From the NCBI RefSeq assembly GCF_028875915.1, contig NZ_JAPEHW010000018.1:1-58801 (forward strand): 58,801 nt of DNA. Reading direction: 5' to 3'. Under the pieces are notes generated by a model. The model searched no databases. It was not told the origin of the DNA and saw nothing but the letters and a program-made list of their open reading frames with translations. Positions within the stretch are counted from its first letter, which is position 1; every line of letters starts with the position of its first letter. This document shows positions 38,157 to 48,311 of this stretch, piece by piece. The DNA comes from Pseudoalteromonas sp. G4 (GTDB lineage Bacteria > Pseudomonadota > Gammaproteobacteria > Enterobacterales > Alteromonadaceae). The position numbers and the translations under genes were made by a program.

Positions 38157-38441
38157 CTCAGTGTCTTCTTCTGTTGAACCAAAACTTATTGGAATTGTTA
38201 TTTTATTTGGCTCAAAAAAAACATAGCCAAAGTGAACACTCAATAACTTAACGCAAAAATATTAATGGTGCTAATAACTGTTAGTTGTTTAAAGCTGTTA
38301 GCTAACTCATTAATTAGGAATAAAAAGCATCACAATGCAGCCTTTTTTTAATAAGTAGGCGCACTAGTCTTAGCTAAAATTTTAAACGAGCGAATTGTTC
38401 ATCAACTTCTATACTTAATGTTGTTAATAAAGGGAGATAAG

Positions 38442-39167
38442 ATGTTTCGCTCATTGCTTCTTATAAGCTGCTTATTTAGTTTTTTGTTAAAAGCAGAAAG
38501 CTATACCGTGCTTAGTTATCACAGCGCCAACCCTCCTTATAGTTTTGTTGAAAACAAAAAAGTGAAGGGGATTTTCCCTGATATCTTTAACCGTATCTCT
38601 GAATTAACAGGCCATCAGTTTAATTTTGTAAATTTTTCTGTTGCTCGAGGCCTTAATTTATTTGATCAAGGCAAGATAGATATTGAACCTGGGGTCAATC
38701 CTCTTTGGCGTCGTCATACAAAAACGCCTGGTATTTATAGTGACTTTTATGCTTCTTCTCGCGAAGTTGTTATCAGTAAAACACGCAACCAAGAGAAAGC
38801 TCCGGGGGATCTCTACGGTAAAGTGTTAGGCGTGGTTCGAGGTTATCGCTATGGAGCATTTGAACAACACTTTGCAGAAAATAAAATTTTAAAAGTCGAT
38901 GCGCGCTCTGAACTCGAGTTATTAACGCAACTAAATCATGGTCGAATTGATTATGCCATCATGGGTGAAGCAACCGCGCTTTATTACCAAAAAGTAAACC
39001 ATAAAATCCACTTAGCACCGGTGATGACGGTCAGTGAATTACCCGTCGCCATGCGTTTACAACCCAACTTATCTTCGCTTCAGCAAGAGCTTAGCCGTGT
39101 TTTACATGAAATGTCAGAAAACGGTGAAATAGAGAAAATTTACGCAAAATATGGGACGAAACCCTAG
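38442..39167 (+). CDS. Periplasmic solute-binding protein, family 3-like (orphan)
   Basis: 241 residues, with signal peptide MFRSLLLISCLFSFLLKAES and SBP_bac_3-type lobes: SYHSANPPYSFVENKKVKGI, FPDIFNRISELTGHQFNFV, and the hinge-return segments GKVLGVVRGYRYG and RIDYAIMGEATALYY. AAGGGAG lies about 6 bp before ATG 38442. No transporter genes flank it. It shares architecture with the 953 gene, so this genome keeps several orphan binding proteins, probably for sensing or for a shared permease. Ligand not predictable. Confidence 0.78.
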   Translation: MFRSLLLISCLFSFLLKAESYTVLSYHSANPPYSFVENKKVKGIFPDIFNRISELTGHQFNFVNFSVARGLNLFDQGKIDIEPGVNPLWRRHTKTPGIYSDFYASSREVVISKTRNQEKAPGDLYGKVLGVVRGYRYGAFEQHFAENKILKVDARSELELLTQLNHGRIDYAIMGEATALYYQKVNHKIHLAPVMTVSELPVAMRLQPNLSSLQQELSRVLHEMSENGEIEKIYAKYGTKP

Positions 39168-39398
39168 CTTTTCGAGTATGCTTAAGCCCTCTGTTCTTGC
39201 TTATGTATTTTATGAAGTACATTATTTTAACGCCCTTTCCTTTTGCTTTTAAAACAAAGGAATTTGGCGGTTTAAACTGGCTTTTACACATTTTAATATC
39301 TAATTGTGTTAAGTCGTTAAACTCATTTCTTCGATCCAGTATTAGCCGTCTATTTATCTGCTTAGGCTTTTTACACCATGATTTAAAAGGCCTTAAAC

Positions 39399-40310
39399 AT
39401 GACTAATAGACAGTTTTTTTTGTTACTTGTGCTTGCTGCTATTTGGGGTGCGTCATTTTTACTTATTCGTATTGCGGTTGACAGTTTTGCGCCAGTATTT
39501 TTAATTGAAGCGCGCGTATTATTTGCAGCATTAAGCCTCTCGTTGATTGCAATTTTTATGCGCCGAAAAGTAGTAATGAAAGGATTATGGCGGCACTACT
39601 TTTTTGTCGGGCTTTTTAATTCAGCAATACCTTGGATGCTATTTGCCTATGCAGCGCAAACACTCACGGTTGCAATGCTCGCAATTTTAAATGCCACAGC
39701 GCCAATTTGGGGTAGCTTAATAGGGCGAATATGGCATGGTGAAAAAATTTCTAAACAGGGGTGGTGTGGCTTCGGTCTTGGCATTTTAGGTGTCATTCTT
39801 ATGGTGGGATTAGCCCCTGAAATGATAAATACCCAAAGCCTAAATGCGATATTTGCCGCAACATTTGCTGCTATGTGTTATGGCATTGCGACTAACTATA
39901 CCAAACACGTAAAACACCAAGTCTCAGGTTTTGATACCTCTCATGGCAGTTTGTGGGCAACAGTGATTTTAATTATTCCACTGCTGCCGTTTTTCCCAAT
40001 GAATCAAATGCCTTCAACCGATGAATGGCTAGCAGTGGTTATATTAGGTATTGTTTGTACTGGTGTGGCACTTATATTTTACTTTGATTTAGTGGCAGAA
40101 ATTGGTTCAGCATCGGCACTGTCAGTAACTTTTTTAATTCCTGGGTTTGCTGCAATTTGGGGTTACATTGTGTTAGGTGAGGCATTAACCTTTAATGTGG
40201 TTGTCGGCATCATCACTGTCTTACTCGGTACTATGTTAGTAACCGGCTTTTCACCTATGCGTTTTTTTAAAAAACGTAAAGGGGATTTACACGCGCCAAG
40301 CAAACTGTGA
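39399..40310 (+). CDS. EamA/DMT-family transporter
   Basis: 303 residues with ten hydrophobic helices in two EamA repeats (~10-140 and ~155-290): N-terminal LLVLAAIWGASFLLIRIAVD is the family start signature, repeated as ATFAAMCYGIATNY in the second half; AIWGYIVLGEALTF is the classic end-of-helix E-x-L block. Family members export amino acids or metabolites; specificity unknown. Its stop codon lies inside its own terminator hairpin. Confidence 0.88.
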   Translation: MTNRQFFLLLVLAAIWGASFLLIRIAVDSFAPVFLIEARVLFAALSLSLIAIFMRRKVVMKGLWRHYFFVGLFNSAIPWMLFAYAAQTLTVAMLAILNATAPIWGSLIGRIWHGEKISKQGWCGFGLGILGVILMVGLAPEMINTQSLNAIFAATFAAMCYGIATNYTKHVKHQVSGFDTSHGSLWATVILIIPLLPFFPMNQMPSTDEWLAVVILGIVCTGVALIFYFDLVAEIGSASALSVTFLIPGFAAIWGYIVLGEALTFNVVVGIITVLLGTMLVTGFSPMRFFKKRKGDLHAPSKL

Positions 40311-40335
40311 CATATTGTCGCAGTTTGCGCTTTTT
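40300..40335 (+). terminator. Rho-independent terminator overlapping the EamA stop codon
   Basis: 13-bp stem GCAAACTGTGACA / TGTCGCAGTTTGC (40300-40312, 40316-40328; one T-G wobble), TAT loop, then GCTTTTT. The stop codon at 40308-40310 is inside the stem. Confidence 0.8.
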
Positions 40336-40396
40336 GCTTTGTCTTTAGTAATCAGATTACAGAAAATTTGCGTTAGTTTGTATACGGAAATTTTTT

Positions 40397-42442
40397 ATGA
40401 AAAGCACCTTAAACGCAATTACCTTATGTATTCTCTCGCTTCCATCTACGTTTGTATTGGCAAATGGCGAAATGGAAGTAATTACGGTTTCGACCCAAAT
40501 ACAACAATTCGAAATCTCGACTGAGCAGGCAACTGCCAGTGTCTCTTTACCTGATGTGTCCGATTGGTTGCTTTCGGTACCGGGGGCAAATGCCAATAAA
40601 AATGGTCAAATTTCCGGTATAGCTCAATATCGTGGTTATTATGGCGACCAAGTTGCGGTTGCAATTGATGGTGTTAAGCAAATAGGCGCAGGCCCAAATG
40701 CGATGGATGCGCCGCTAAGTTATGCATCACCTTTACTAATTGAGTCAGTTGATGTCTACCGAGGTATTGCCCCAGTAAGCAGTGCGCTAGACTCAATTGG
40801 TGGTGTGGTAAAAGTGCATCAAAAACGCGCAGCAGATATTGCAAGTCACGAGCGTAATTTGGCTGTAACGGGTACCTATCTTAATAACTTTGATGGTTAC
40901 AATTTATCTGCTGTTGCAGGTGCCGGTTTTGATTCATTTGCAGTGAACAGTTATGTTGCCTTACAAAATGCTGATGATTATCAGGACGGTGATGGCAGAG
41001 AAGTACATTCATCACAAGTAGAACGATTGCAGTATGGTGTAGATGCAGCGTATCGCAATCATGCTTCAAGTATTGGGCTAATTTGGCAAAGAACAGATAC
41101 CAAACCAACAGGTACTGTTGCGCTGCCAATGGACATTGATTATGTGGAAAGTGATCGCGTTAAGCTTGATTATCAAACTAATATTAATGACATATCCGTT
41201 GATGCTTACGTTGCTTACCATCAAGCAGAACATGGTATGGATAATTTTTCGCAAAGGCTTAATAACAATGGTCAAAAACACCGATACAACACAACGGATG
41301 TTGAGAACCTAAGTTACTTTGCGGCTGCAAAATTTGACCACTGGCAATTTGGTTTGGAGGGGTATGTTAGCGAACACGGATCGCGTATCACTAACCCAAA
41401 CAACGCAATGTTTTTTGTAGAGAACTTCAATCACGTTGAAGATAACCGACATTCTTTATTTGCCGAGTGGCAAGCAAAAGCTAATAAGCTGAGGCATTTA
41501 GTCGGTGCACGTATTAAATATAATCAAGCCGATGCTGGGATTGTTTCAAGCTCGATGGCAATGATGAACCCTCATATTAAGGCGTTGCAAGAGCAATTTA
41601 ATAAGGCGGATCGCAGCGTTTCCGACACCACAGTTGATATTAGCTACTCAGGTAAGTTGCAACATACCGACTATTTCGCTAGTGAACTTAGTTTTGGTTT
41701 TAAGCAGCGCGCGGCTTCTTATCAGCAACGTTACTTATGGTTGCCAATGCAGGCAACAGGTGGTTTGGCCGATGGAAAAACCTATATAGGTAATATTAAT
41801 TTAAACCCTGAAACCGCCTATCAAGTGAATCTGGCATGGCAATATCAAGAAAATGGCCTTAGCATTTCGCCGCAAATTTTTTATCATCAAATTGACGACT
41901 ATATTCAAGGCACACCTTCACAAAATATGGCGGCCAATATGGTTGGCACCATGATGGCAGGGGAGGCACCGCTACAGTTTAATAATATTGATGCCTATCT
42001 ATATGGTGGTGACGTTAATATGGCTTGGCGTTTAAACAATGTATGGCAATTCACCAGTGTGGTGAGCTATGTAAAAGGGAAACGCGACGATATAAATGAC
42101 GATTTATACCGTATTGCACCGTTAAATGCGCGAATTACAGCATATTATCGAGAAGGTAATTGGCAGTCTCAGTTAACCATCAGTGCGTATGCCAAACAAA
42201 CACATGTCAGCGAGCTGAATAATGAAAAAGAATCAGCTGGTTACGGTACTCTTGATTGGCAATTAGATTACGATGTGAATACGCAGTTACGCTTAAACTT
42301 TGGTATCTCTAATTTATTGGATAAAGCGTATAGCCCGCATTTAAATGGTGTTAATCGTGCCATGGGAAGTAGCATTCAAGTGGGTGAAGCTGTGCCTGAA
42401 GTAGGCCGTAATGTTTTTGTCGGTTTTAACTACAGCCTATAA
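40397..42442 (+). CDS. TonB-dependent outer-membrane receptor, possibly metal (OprC-like)
   Basis: 681 residues: signal peptide ending VLA-NG, a TonB-box-like EVITVSTQ, plug domain (~30-150: IAQYRGYYGDQVAVAIDGVK, IESVDVYRG) and a barrel ending NVFVGFNYSL. GPNAMDAPLSYASP in the plug and Met-rich stretches (SSMAMMNPH, MAANMVGTMMAG) recall the copper receptor OprC/NosA, so copper or another soft metal is a possible substrate, at modest confidence. Alone between terminators at 40300 and 42448. Confidence 0.85.
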   Translation: MKSTLNAITLCILSLPSTFVLANGEMEVITVSTQIQQFEISTEQATASVSLPDVSDWLLSVPGANANKNGQISGIAQYRGYYGDQVAVAIDGVKQIGAGPNAMDAPLSYASPLLIESVDVYRGIAPVSSALDSIGGVVKVHQKRAADIASHERNLAVTGTYLNNFDGYNLSAVAGAGFDSFAVNSYVALQNADDYQDGDGREVHSSQVERLQYGVDAAYRNHASSIGLIWQRTDTKPTGTVALPMDIDYVESDRVKLDYQTNINDISVDAYVAYHQAEHGMDNFSQRLNNNGQKHRYNTTDVENLSYFAAAKFDHWQFGLEGYVSEHGSRITNPNNAMFFVENFNHVEDNRHSLFAEWQAKANKLRHLVGARIKYNQADAGIVSSSMAMMNPHIKALQEQFNKADRSVSDTTVDISYSGKLQHTDYFASELSFGFKQRAASYQQRYLWLPMQATGGLADGKTYIGNINLNPETAYQVNLAWQYQENGLSISPQIFYHQIDDYIQGTPSQNMAANMVGTMMAGEAPLQFNNIDAYLYGGDVNMAWRLNNVWQFTSVVSYVKGKRDDINDDLYRIAPLNARITAYYREGNWQSQLTISAYAKQTHVSELNNEKESAGYGTLDWQLDYDVNTQLRLNFGISNLLDKAYSPHLNGVNRAMGSSIQVGEAVPEVGRNVFVGFNYSL

Positions 42443-42447
42443 TTTAA

Positions 42448-42470
42448 AAAGGAGCTTAAATGCTCCTTTA
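42448..42470 (+). terminator. Terminator-like hairpin after the TonB receptor
   Basis: Perfect 8-bp stem AAAGGAGC / GCTCCTTT (42448-42455, 42462-42469), 6 bp after the stop; the T tract is short. Confidence 0.6.
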
Positions 42471-42582
42471 ATAAAGATGGAGTATCACAGCAAAAAAATC
42501 GCAAATAGTACTAAAGTTATACGAGATTATTAGGTGTTTTTCGCTTAACCTAAGATTATGAGCTCTTATAATAACGATAATA

Positions 42583-45500
42583 ATGCTTACAATTTGGTCT
42601 GTTAGTGCAATTGCATTTGTCTATTTGGCAGTGTTATTTGCGATTGCCTATTTTAGTGAAAAATACAAAGTTCAGTCATTTAAATCGCTGGTGTATGGTT
42701 TAACGTTAGCGGTTTATTGTACCTCTTGGTCATTTTATGGCACCACAGCGCAGGCGGCGAATAATGGCTGGTGGCTTGCTCCGACCTATGTTGGTAGTTT
42801 GCTTTTATTTATTTTTGGCTGGCAAGTGTATTTAAAGATCAGTGAAATTTGCCAAACTCATAAAATTACGTCTATTTCCGATTTTATTGCTACCCGCTAC
42901 GGCCAATCTAGCTCACTGGCCAGTATTATCACCACTATTTCTGTATTTGCTATTATTCCTTATATTTCGCTGCAATTAAGCGCCATTAGCCAAAGTACAC
43001 AGTTAATTGCTGGAAATAACACTGAGGCCACTCAGTCTATTTTTCAAGACGGTACGTTTTATATCACCTTAGTTTTGGCGGTATTTGCGATTTTGTTTGG
43101 TGCAAATAAGCTGCGTCCCAATGCCCATAATTTAGGGCTAATGAATTCCATAGCATTTGAATCTCTGCTCAAACTATTTGCTTTTTTAGCGATTGGTTTG
43201 TATGTCTGTTTTGGTTTATTTGAAAGCCCCAGCGCATTAATGCAAGCAGCAAAAAGTGCTGAGTTACAAAGCCAAGTTGCCGAGCACGGTAGCGCAAATT
43301 ATGTCTATATCAGCCATATGATTTTGGGCTTATTGGCGATGTTGTGTTTACCGCGCCAGTTTCATGTCAGCTTTGTTGAACGAGATGATAAAACTGACAT
43401 TAAAAAGGCGCGTTGGATCTTCCCGCTTTATTTATTGCTCCTTAATATTTGTACGCTACCGATTGGTTATGCAGGGCTGTTATTACTTGATCAACAAAGC
43501 GTTGCATTTGATACCTTTGTGTTGGCGCTGCCGCTAGCATTTGATAACCAAGGCTTAGCGTTGACGGCCTACTTGGGAGGCTTCTCAGCGGCCATTAGCA
43601 TGGTGATTTTATCTGCCATTGTGCTTTCTGTGATGATCACTAACGATATAATTAACCCATTACTCTTAACCAAAAGCAAAGCTAAAAACACGCAGTCGGG
43701 CCTATCGCCAGAGGGCATTTTACTGGCGCGTAAAGCGGTGATATTGGGCGTGCTAATTGCCAGTTATTTTTGCCATAAGTTGCTAAGTGGCACCAATAGT
43801 TTGGCAAATGTGGGGTTGATGTCGTTCACCTTAGTAGCGCAGTTTGCTCCCGCTTTGTTACTTGGTTTGGTATGGCGAAGTGCCTCACGCAAAGCGGCAA
43901 AATACGCCATTTTAACGGGCTTTTCAGTATGGGCTTACAGCTTATTATTACCATCGATTGCTACCAGTTTAAATTGGCAGTCACCATGGCTGCAATTTGG
44001 CCCATTTGGTTTAGGCTTTTTGGCACCTGCGGATTTATTGGGGCTTGGTCTTGATAGTATTTCACAAACCTTATTGTTATCTCTTACCTTTAACACTTTA
44101 GTGTTTGTGTATATTTCACTTAAACGCGGCGCAGAAGTAGCTGAGCAACTGCAAGCTGAAAAGTTTGTATTTTCGGTAGAGCAACACCACGCAAATAACA
44201 CCAAGCACCAGCTAAGTGTTGATGAATTAAGCCGGTTATTGCTGCGTTTTGTGGATGAAACAACCGGGCAACAAATTATTCAGCATTATTTTCCAGAACG
44301 CGGCGCTGCATGGTTAAAGCCCTCAGATGCGAAATTAGAAGCCGTTGTAGCTAGGGAAATGGCCGCGGTTATTGGCGGTGCATCAGCTAACTTGATACTA
44401 ACTGCTGCCAAAAATAAACAACATGGCCAATTAAGCGAAGTGGCAACCATTGTTGATGAAGCAAGCCAAGTGCTTAAATTTAATCGCGATTTATTACAAT
44501 CAACAATAGAGAACGTTAACCAAGGCATTAGCGTGGTAGATGGTGATTTAAATCTAGTGGCGTGGAATAGTGTGTATCAAACCATGTTTAACTACCCTGA
44601 AAACGCACTTTATATAGGCCGCCCCATTGCCGATATTATTCGCTTTAATGCCGAGCGCGGTTTATTTAAAGCAGACGACATTGAAAGCGAAATCGCTAAA
44701 CGTTTAGCTTTTTTAAAAACCGGAAGTGCTTATAAATATCAGCGTGATCATCAAAATGGCCGAGTATTTGAAATGCAAGGCAACCCACTGCCAAGCGGTG
44801 GCTTTGTAACTACCTTTAGTGATGTAACTGAATTTGTTAATACCCAAGATGCGCTGAAAGAAGCCAATACTAATCTTGAGCAAAAGGTTAACGAGCGCAC
44901 CCATGCATTAACGCAAGCAAACTTAGAATTAGCCCAAGCAACTGAAAGTAAAACCCGATTTTTTGCTGCGGCAAGTCATGATTTATTGCAGCCCTTTAAT
45001 GCCGCCAGCTTATTTTGCTCAGTAATGGAGGAAAAGTCGCAAGGGACAGAGCTTTCAGAACTTGCGAGTAATATTAAAAACTCCCTCACCTCAGCGGAAG
45101 AGTTACTAAGCAGTATTTTAGAGTTAACAAAACTCGAATCTGGCAGCTTAAAAATCGAAAAAAGTGAATTCTCGATTGCCAAACTACTCACCCCACTTAG
45201 TGCGGAGTTTTCAGCACTTGCCAGTGAAAAGGGGCTTAGTTTTATTGCGCAATTTGATGATGTGATAGTCAGTTCTGACCGCACTTTACTGCGCCGTGTT
45301 GTGCAAAACTTATTAAGCAATGCGGTGCGTTATACTCAATCGGGTAAGGTGACACTTTGTGCCAAGAAAGCAGGAGAGCACCTAGAGTTATCGGTAAAAG
45401 ACACCGGGCCTGGCATTGCTAGTGAAGATCAAATGCTTATTTTCCAAGAATTTAAACAACTCGATGGTCAAGATAAAGCACAGGGGCTAGGCCTTGGTTT

Positions 45501-46023
45501 AGCCATTACAAAACGTATTTCAGATGCGCTTAATTTGGATTTGAGATTGCAGTCTAATATCGGGCAAGGTGCACAGTTTTCAATTCGCTTGCCAATTGCA
45601 GCGGCAGGTAGTCAAAGCCAAGAACTGTCGCTTAATCCAATAAATACTGAGCAGGCAGCAAGCTTCGTTGGCTTAACTGTATGGCTCATAGATAACGATG
45701 AAACAGTTTTACAAGCCTTAGCAAAGCGTTTGCAAACGTGGGGCTGTGATGTGCAAACGGCAACTAATGAAGCGCAGTTAACGGCACTTAAAGAGAGTAA
45801 ATCATTGCCTATGTTGATAATTGCAGATTATCACCTAGATGATGGTGTAACCGGTGTGGAATTACTCGACAAGTGCGGCTTAAGCCATGTGCCTTGTATT
45901 ATAAATACCGCCGAGCATGATGAATCAGTACGCGAGCTGATAAGTGATGCGGGTTACCCACTTTTATATAAACCAGTTAAAGCGCCAGCGTTAAAGCGTT
46001 TAATTAAAAAGTTATGTGCTTAA
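42583..46023 (+). CDS. crbS: CrbS-like hybrid sensor kinase with SLC5 transporter domain
   Basis: 1146 residues. ~1-510: about 13 transmembrane helices of an SLC5 sodium:solute-symporter-like domain (VYCTSWSFYGTTAQAANNGWW). ~640-745: PAS domain (LLQSTIENVNQGISVVDGDL). ~750-785: coiled coil. H-box with H799 in FFAAASHDLLQPFN; ATPase domain with NLLSNAVRYTQSG and GLGLGLAITKRI; C-terminal receiver with D1082 (IIADYHLDDG). This order is that of CrbS (Vibrio cholerae, Pseudomonas), which with CrbR controls acetate uptake and acetyl-CoA synthetase; MxtR is a close relative. A CrbR-like regulator is at 51302. No good ribosome site precedes ATG 42583. Confidence 0.88.
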   Translation: MLTIWSVSAIAFVYLAVLFAIAYFSEKYKVQSFKSLVYGLTLAVYCTSWSFYGTTAQAANNGWWLAPTYVGSLLLFIFGWQVYLKISEICQTHKITSISDFIATRYGQSSSLASIITTISVFAIIPYISLQLSAISQSTQLIAGNNTEATQSIFQDGTFYITLVLAVFAILFGANKLRPNAHNLGLMNSIAFESLLKLFAFLAIGLYVCFGLFESPSALMQAAKSAELQSQVAEHGSANYVYISHMILGLLAMLCLPRQFHVSFVERDDKTDIKKARWIFPLYLLLLNICTLPIGYAGLLLLDQQSVAFDTFVLALPLAFDNQGLALTAYLGGFSAAISMVILSAIVLSVMITNDIINPLLLTKSKAKNTQSGLSPEGILLARKAVILGVLIASYFCHKLLSGTNSLANVGLMSFTLVAQFAPALLLGLVWRSASRKAAKYAILTGFSVWAYSLLLPSIATSLNWQSPWLQFGPFGLGFLAPADLLGLGLDSISQTLLLSLTFNTLVFVYISLKRGAEVAEQLQAEKFVFSVEQHHANNTKHQLSVDELSRLLLRFVDETTGQQIIQHYFPERGAAWLKPSDAKLEAVVAREMAAVIGGASANLILTAAKNKQHGQLSEVATIVDEASQVLKFNRDLLQSTIENVNQGISVVDGDLNLVAWNSVYQTMFNYPENALYIGRPIADIIRFNAERGLFKADDIESEIAKRLAFLKTGSAYKYQRDHQNGRVFEMQGNPLPSGGFVTTFSDVTEFVNTQDALKEANTNLEQKVNERTHALTQANLELAQATESKTRFFAAASHDLLQPFNAASLFCSVMEEKSQGTELSELASNIKNSLTSAEELLSSILELTKLESGSLKIEKSEFSIAKLLTPLSAEFSALASEKGLSFIAQFDDVIVSSDRTLLRRVVQNLLSNAVRYTQSGKVTLCAKKAGEHLELSVKDTGPGIASEDQMLIFQEFKQLDGQDKAQGLGLGLAITKRISDALNLDLRLQSNIGQGAQFSIRLPIAAAGSQSQELSLNPINTEQAASFVGLTVWLIDNDETVLQALAKRLQTWGCDVQTATNEAQLTALKESKSLPMLIIADYHLDDGVTGVELLDKCGLSHVPCIINTAEHDESVRELISDAGYPLLYKPVKAPALKRLIKKLCA

Positions 46024-46212
46024 AAGGGCAGTGGTTTGGTTAAAAGGCTGATATTACTTATGGTCAATTAACTCCAAACCTTAGAGATTCTATTTGCTCA
46101 AAAACTACAGCTGTCGTAACCTAAATAAAGGTGTTGATATTTTAATCAGAACTGTAGTAGATATAATTTAAAACATTTTGTTAGATTCTGCTCTACTCAA
46201 TTGGCTGTACTT

Positions 46213-47454
46213 ATGACGAAACCTGTAACCCAGTTTATTGCACGACAAGCCATTCTTGATGCATCGAAGCAAATATTTGCTTATGAGTTGCTGTATCGAG
46301 ATTCAGACAATAATGCCTTTCCTGTTGGCGTTACCGATGAACAAGCTACAGGGCGGGTGTTTTTTAACTCACTTATTTTAGTTGGCAAAGATAAATTGGT
46401 TGCCAATCATTGTGCATTTATAAACTTATCTGACACAACATTACTGCAAGAAATACCGCGACTAATCACACCCGATAATCTTGTGCTTGAAATTGTTGAA
46501 CGCTCGCAGAATATCGAAGAATTGCTAGAAATTGTGAAATCGCTTAGAAAACAGCACTATAAATTTGCCCTAGATGACTATGACAAAGACCCAAGATGGG
46601 AGCCTTTGTTGCCGCATATGTCATACGTTAAATTAGAGCTAGAACAACCAATTATAAAAACCACCACCTTAGTTAAAAAGCTCAAGCGTTTATACCCAAA
46701 ACTTAAAATTGTTGTTGAAAGAATCGAAACCTACGACGAGTTTAAATATTTACAAGGCGCGGGTGTTGATTTGTTTCAAGGCTTCTTTTTTGCCAAACCC
46801 GAAATGTTAACCCATGGCAATGTTGAGCCATCAAAGTTGGTGGTGTTTGATTTATTAAAATCGACAACGGAGCCAAACCTTAACTTTAAAGAAATCGAAA
46901 GTAAGATTGCTAAAGACTTAAGCCTTACTGCGCGCGTTTTAAAACTCGTTAATGCCCGCTCTGGCCTTGATAAACAAGAAATGAAGTCGATTTCGCAGGC
47001 TGTGGTGTATTTGGGAGAAGACACACTAAGGCAGTTTATTCGTGTGTTAGCGCTCAGTGATTTGGGTATTGATAAGCCATCAGAATTAACCAAGTTTGGC
47101 TTAATGCGAGCAAGGTTTATGTCGCTATTTCTAGCGCCGGGTGGTATTGAGATGGCCGAAGAAGGCTACCTGATTGGTTTAATGTCTATTTTAGGCGCCG
47201 TATTAGATATGGATCTAAATACCGTTATTAGCGAATTTTCGTTAGATAGCAATTCAAGCGGCGCGCTATTAAATTATGAAGGGCTATTAGGTGGTGCATT
47301 AAAAATCGCGATAGCGATTGAAGAGAATAATTGGCAAGCAGCAGAGTCCATTTTAGCTGAAGTAAGACCTGCAACACCCATTTCAAGTATTTTTGAATTG
47401 GCAGAGCAAAGCCGTACTTATGCAGATGATGTGTATGCGGTTGTATCAGGGTAA
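46213..47454 (+). CDS. EAL-HDOD signalling protein (YuxH type), degenerate EAL
   Basis: 413 residues: EAL-like domain (~5-200) and HDOD domain (~205-390). The EAL motif is altered to ELL in FAYELLYRDSD; the usual DDFGTG is DDYDKDPRW and the AEGVE block is VERIET, so c-di-GMP hydrolysis is unlikely and the domain probably binds a partner. The HDOD half holds LSLTARVLKLVNARSG and ISQAVVYLGEDTLRQFI. Stand-alone EAL-HDOD proteins have been linked to motility, chemotaxis and surface behaviour. An upstream TTG at 46201 is in frame, but ATG 46213 is chosen. Follows crbS by 189 bp. Confidence 0.88.
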   Translation: MTKPVTQFIARQAILDASKQIFAYELLYRDSDNNAFPVGVTDEQATGRVFFNSLILVGKDKLVANHCAFINLSDTTLLQEIPRLITPDNLVLEIVERSQNIEELLEIVKSLRKQHYKFALDDYDKDPRWEPLLPHMSYVKLELEQPIIKTTTLVKKLKRLYPKLKIVVERIETYDEFKYLQGAGVDLFQGFFFAKPEMLTHGNVEPSKLVVFDLLKSTTEPNLNFKEIESKIAKDLSLTARVLKLVNARSGLDKQEMKSISQAVVYLGEDTLRQFIRVLALSDLGIDKPSELTKFGLMRARFMSLFLAPGGIEMAEEGYLIGLMSILGAVLDMDLNTVISEFSLDSNSSGALLNYEGLLGGALKIAIAIEENNWQAAESILAEVRPATPISSIFELAEQSRTYADDVYAVVSG

Positions 47455-47764
47455 GAAGGGGTAGAGTTCGCGCTTTAAAACGTTAAAGAATCGGTTTTAA
47501 ACTGCTCAAGTGGAATAAAGGCCGCTTTTCCACCCCATTTAATTTTTGATATAGAATTTAGCCATATTTGTCTTTGCTTCTAACATCTTACAAAGATTAG
47601 AAGCAACCATAAGGCGGTTTCGTTGTAACTTAATTTGAGTTTAGCAGTGACCGATGGAACCAAGCCTTATGGATAAATCATTATTCAAGGCTACTTTGTG
47701 CTAGTTACCTTGAGGCAGCTAAATGACAAATACTGGAGGTCGATTGCAGCGTCTTATTATGCCG
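47455..47764. other. Gap with attC-like palindrome and small coding remnant
   Basis: 310 bp between the EAL-HDOD gene and dinB. On the minus strand, 47475-47579 is an open frame of 34 codons ending in a protein-like tail (WGGKAAFIPLEQFKTDSLTF), without start codon: a possible gene end left by rearrangement. At 47607-47672 lies the 66-bp imperfect hairpin described separately. Confidence 0.35.
47607..47672. repeat. 66-bp attC-like palindrome downstream of dinB
   Basis: Arms CCATAAGGC / GCCTTATGG (47607-47615, 47664-47672) with further pairing GGTT / AACC inside and a two-base bulge. Size and two-box arms recall integron attC sites, and the loop sequence (TTTGAGTTTAG) resembles Vibrio VCRs from memory, but the canonical RYYYAAC / GTTRRRY triplets are not clean. 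Confidence 0.3.
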
Positions 47765-48292
47765 TTATTCACTGGGTATAAGCGCCAATAGATCAGTTTC
47801 ACCAACATCAATGCCAGATTGAAATAGCATTGTCGTTACTTGCCCTCTATGATGCGTTTGATGATTAAATAAGTGCTGGATAATAAAACCAAGATTTTTT
47901 GTAAATTTTTTGCCTTTGGTATTGATGTAGTCTAACTCGCTCAAGATTGATTCTTCCGAAATCTCATTAATGAAATTGATTATGGCTTCATCAATAATTT
48001 TTCGAGATTGAGCTAAAGACTCTAAATCTGGATGAACAATCTCACTCAAAGAAACCGGATCAGCAAATTCCTTGATCAGTTTAAGCGATTCAAAACTATC
48101 TGGGTGATTAGATATGCGTTTAAGCCAAATAATGTCACCGACCAAAATATGATTAAGGGTACCAATAATTGAATTAAAATAGGCTCCCTTATCTTTCGAT
48201 AGGTCTTCGGGAGCTAGCTTATTGGCAGAATCATAGATTTTTTGATTTATCCACAAATTATAGTTGGCTAATAACTCAAAGTTTGATTTCAC
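47765..48292 (-). CDS. DinB-family protein
   Basis: 175 residues, four-helix DinB/YfiT-like fold. The metal-ligand histidines are visible: LNHILVGDIIWLKR (first His, with the D-x-x-W pattern) and FNHQTHHRGQVTTML (two more). DinB members are putative metal-dependent thiol transferases or hydrolases; the Bacillus member is DNA-damage-inducible, but there is no relation to E. coli polymerase IV. Start is GTG at 48292, with GGAGAG about 8 bp upstream. Flanked on both sides by attC-like palindromes, so it may be a transferred gene. Confidence 0.85.
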   Translation of the reverse strand: MKSNFELLANYNLWINQKIYDSANKLAPEDLSKDKGAYFNSIIGTLNHILVGDIIWLKRISNHPDSFESLKLIKEFADPVSLSEIVHPDLESLAQSRKIIDEAIINFINEISEESILSELDYINTKGKKFTKNLGFIIQHLFNHQTHHRGQVTTMLFQSGIDVGETDLLALIPSE

Positions 48293-48311
48293 TAAATATA
48301 CTCTCCAAGGG

